Assembly: GCA_946223075.1 (NCBI GenBank)
Contig: CAMILZ010000005.1
Coordinates: 1-64,000, forward strand
Direction: 5' to 3'
From: an uncultured Dermabacteraceae bacterium
GTDB taxonomy: Bacteria; Actinomycetota; Actinomycetes; Actinomycetales; Dermabacteraceae
DNA length: 64,000 nucleotides
Shown: piece by piece, positions 62,786 through 64,000 of the stretch
Numbering within the stretch: the stretch's first letter is position 1
Layout of the letters: every line of letters begins with the position of its first letter
Program-made: the position numbers and the translations under genes
Notes under the pieces: generated by a model
The model's database searches: none
Told to the model about the DNA's origin: nothing
What the model saw: the letters and a program-made list of their open reading frames with translations, nothing else

Positions 62786-64000
62786 TTAGCGTGACCGTCG
62801 CTGGCCACGCGTGCGGGTTGTGGAAGCATTGCGGGCCCGGCGAGCGTCGGACCCCCGCTTTTTCCCAGCCGTGCGGCGGCCTTTGCGCGAGCCGGACGAG
62901 CGTGAAGAGGAGGACCTCTCGTGCTCGTCGTAGATCGCGCGGCGCTTTTCGTTTTCGCGCCTTTCGGCGGCATTTCGCGAATTGGCCCCGCGCATCCGGG
63001 TGACATCGAGCTTACGGGGCGCGCCCTTGTACTTGACGAGCTGAGGGTCCCTCGCGGGGGTGCCGCTCGGGGTCCTTCCTCCGACATACCGGATCACCTC
63101 AGCAGCCTCGGAGTTCACCTCGCTCCACTCGGGTTCCACCTTTGCGGCCTCCATCACCTGGCGTGTCTTCTTCTCCTGGTGCGGAAGGGCGAGCGTGACG
63201 ACGACACCTGAAGCGCCTGCACGTGCGGTTCGACCCGAGCGGTGCACGTACTCTTTCGCGTCATCGGAGGGGTCGACGTGCAACACGAGCGAGACATCGT
63301 CGATGTGGATGCCACGCGCGGCTACGTCCGTTGCGACGAGCACATCGAAGGCCCCCTGGCGGAACCCGGCGAGGACGTTCGTGCGAAGCCCCTGCTGTTT
63401 ATTGCCGTGAAGCGCCGCAGCGGGGATACCCACCTCGATGAGTTCCTGCGCAACGCGCTCAGCTCCGAGCTGCGTTCGAGTAAAGAGAAGCGTGCGGCCA
63501 TCGCGCGCGGCAATGTGCGCTGTGATCTGGCGCTTTTTCTTCGGGTTGATCGCGTACACCACGTGGCGCATGTTCTGCACCGCCGCGGCAACCGGAGTGG
63601 TCTCGTGCGTCACGGGGTCCACGAGGAAGCGATCGGTAATGGCATCGACCTGTTCGTCGAGTGTCGCGGAAAAGAGCATCTTCTGCGTCCCCATCTCGAC
63701 ATGCGCGAGGATTTCGGTCACGACGGGAAGGAAGCCGAGGTCCGCCATGTGGTCGGCCTCGTCAATCACTGTTGTCTCGATACGGTCGAGGAAAAGGTCT
63801 CCGCGCTGGGCGAGGTCCACGACGCGTCCGGGTGTCGCAACGATGATCTCGACGCCGCGACGAAGTGCGTCGGCCTGCTTGTCGATGTTCATGCCGCCGG
63901 AAACGAGCTGAGCCTTAATCCCCACGGCGCGCGCGAAGGGGTGGATCGTATCCACGACCTGCACGGCAAGCTCGCGCGTGGGAACGAGAACCATGCCGAA
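62786..64000 (-). CDS. DEAD-box RNA helicase (5' part outside the window)
   Basis: About 404 residues visible, beginning at motif Ia (VPTRELAVQV) because the gene runs off the right edge. Motif II is VIDEADHMAD, motif III SAT, motif VI HRSGRTAR-like HRSGRTARAG. The C-terminal tail (from about 320) is very basic and Arg/Ser-rich, typical of RhlE/CsdA-type actinobacterial helicases. A repeat copy (62843) is in this tail. Rearranges RNA structures in ribosome assembly or decay. Confidence 0.93.
   Translation of the reverse strand, partial: FGMVLVPTRELAVQVVDTIHPFARAVGIKAQLVSGGMNIDKQADALRRGVEIIVATPGRVVDLAQRGDLFLDRIETTVIDEADHMADLGFLPVVTEILAHVEMGTQKMLFSATLDEQVDAITDRFLVDPVTHETTPVAAAVQNMRHVVYAINPKKKRQITAHIAARDGRTLLFTRTQLGAERVAQELIEVGIPAAALHGNKQQGLRTNVLAGFRQGAFDVLVATDVAARGIHIDDVSLVLHVDPSDDAKEYVHRSGRTARAGASGVVVTLALPHQEKKTRQVMEAAKVEPEWSEVNSEAAEVIRYVGGRTPSGTPARDPQLVKYKGAPRKLDVTRMRGANSRNAAERRENEKRRAIYDEHERSSSSRSSGSRKGRRTAGKKRGSDARRARNASTTRTRGQRRSR
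62843..62852 (+). repeat. AGCGTCGGAC repeat, copy 9
   Basis: In the Arg-rich tail of the helicase gene, antisense to it. Confidence 0.65.

Overview
The window is a gene-dense, GC-rich chromosomal segment from an actinobacterium. This rests on gene order and gene content: the block TetR / tRNA-Gln / glmU / prsA / rplY / pth / mfd / mazG / eno, protein O-mannosyltransferase facing rsmI, lsr2, clpC with mutY, ftsH-folE-folP-folBK-DUF3180-PH-PH-DUF2520-panC, an orphan MsiK-type ATPase beside DUF4032, and SepX/GlpR-like, LysR-lacking-HTH and Tic20-like (DUF4870) proteins. The size, GC richness and gene set would suit a Micrococcales-type genome such as Dermabacteraceae, but I cannot prove a genus. 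No insertion sequence, prophage, CRISPR array, rRNA or integron was seen. No gap between genes exceeds 300 bases.

Layout. 1-10.4 kb: a minus-strand housekeeping run from tRNA-Gln(TTG) through glmU, prsA, rplY, pth, mfd, mazG and eno. 10.4-14 kb (plus): a TetR regulator, then a coupled SPFH / double zinc-ribbon / small membrane protein operon of unknown role. 14-19 kb: ABC-F, rsmA and tatD (minus), rpmF (plus), rsmI (minus). 19-30 kb: protein mannosyltransferase (plus), then minus-strand luxS, LysR-like sensor, DUF4870, inositol-phosphatase family, modABC, an FAD lactone oxidase, a PLP-fold aldolase/deaminase, a SepX/GlpR-like divisome candidate and a GNAT. 30-38.8 kb: formyl-THF cyclo-ligase, SAF-domain protein, mscL, mutY, DedA, clpC, mqo, aldose epimerase. 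38.8-52 kb: lsr2, then minus-strand pantothenate, PH-domain and folate genes, ftsH, hpt, tilS, dacB. 52-64 kb: ppa, a hydrophobic unknown, def, msiK, DUF4032, rlmB, cysS, a holin-like membrane protein, a LacI-type regulator, sdaA and a DEAD-box helicase cut by the right edge.

How genes work together. GlmU makes UDP-GlcNAc, PrsA makes PRPP (used by Hpt), and the fol genes make dihydropteroate precursors that feed the one-carbon pool also served by the formyl-THF cyclo-ligase. ModABC imports molybdate. ClpC and FtsH are the two big AAA+ proteolysis machines. Fourteen neighbouring gene pairs share a 4-base start/stop overlap (ATGA, GTGA or TTGA), so translational coupling is a rule here.

The two most notable non-gene signals are (i) ten copies of the 10-mer AGCGTCGGAC, far above chance, eight on one strand and several with matching G/C-rich flanking arms, and (ii) ten genes whose start codon lies 6-8 bases after a TANNNT -10 hexamer with no ribosome-binding site, a clear leaderless-mRNA signature that also fixes several start sites.
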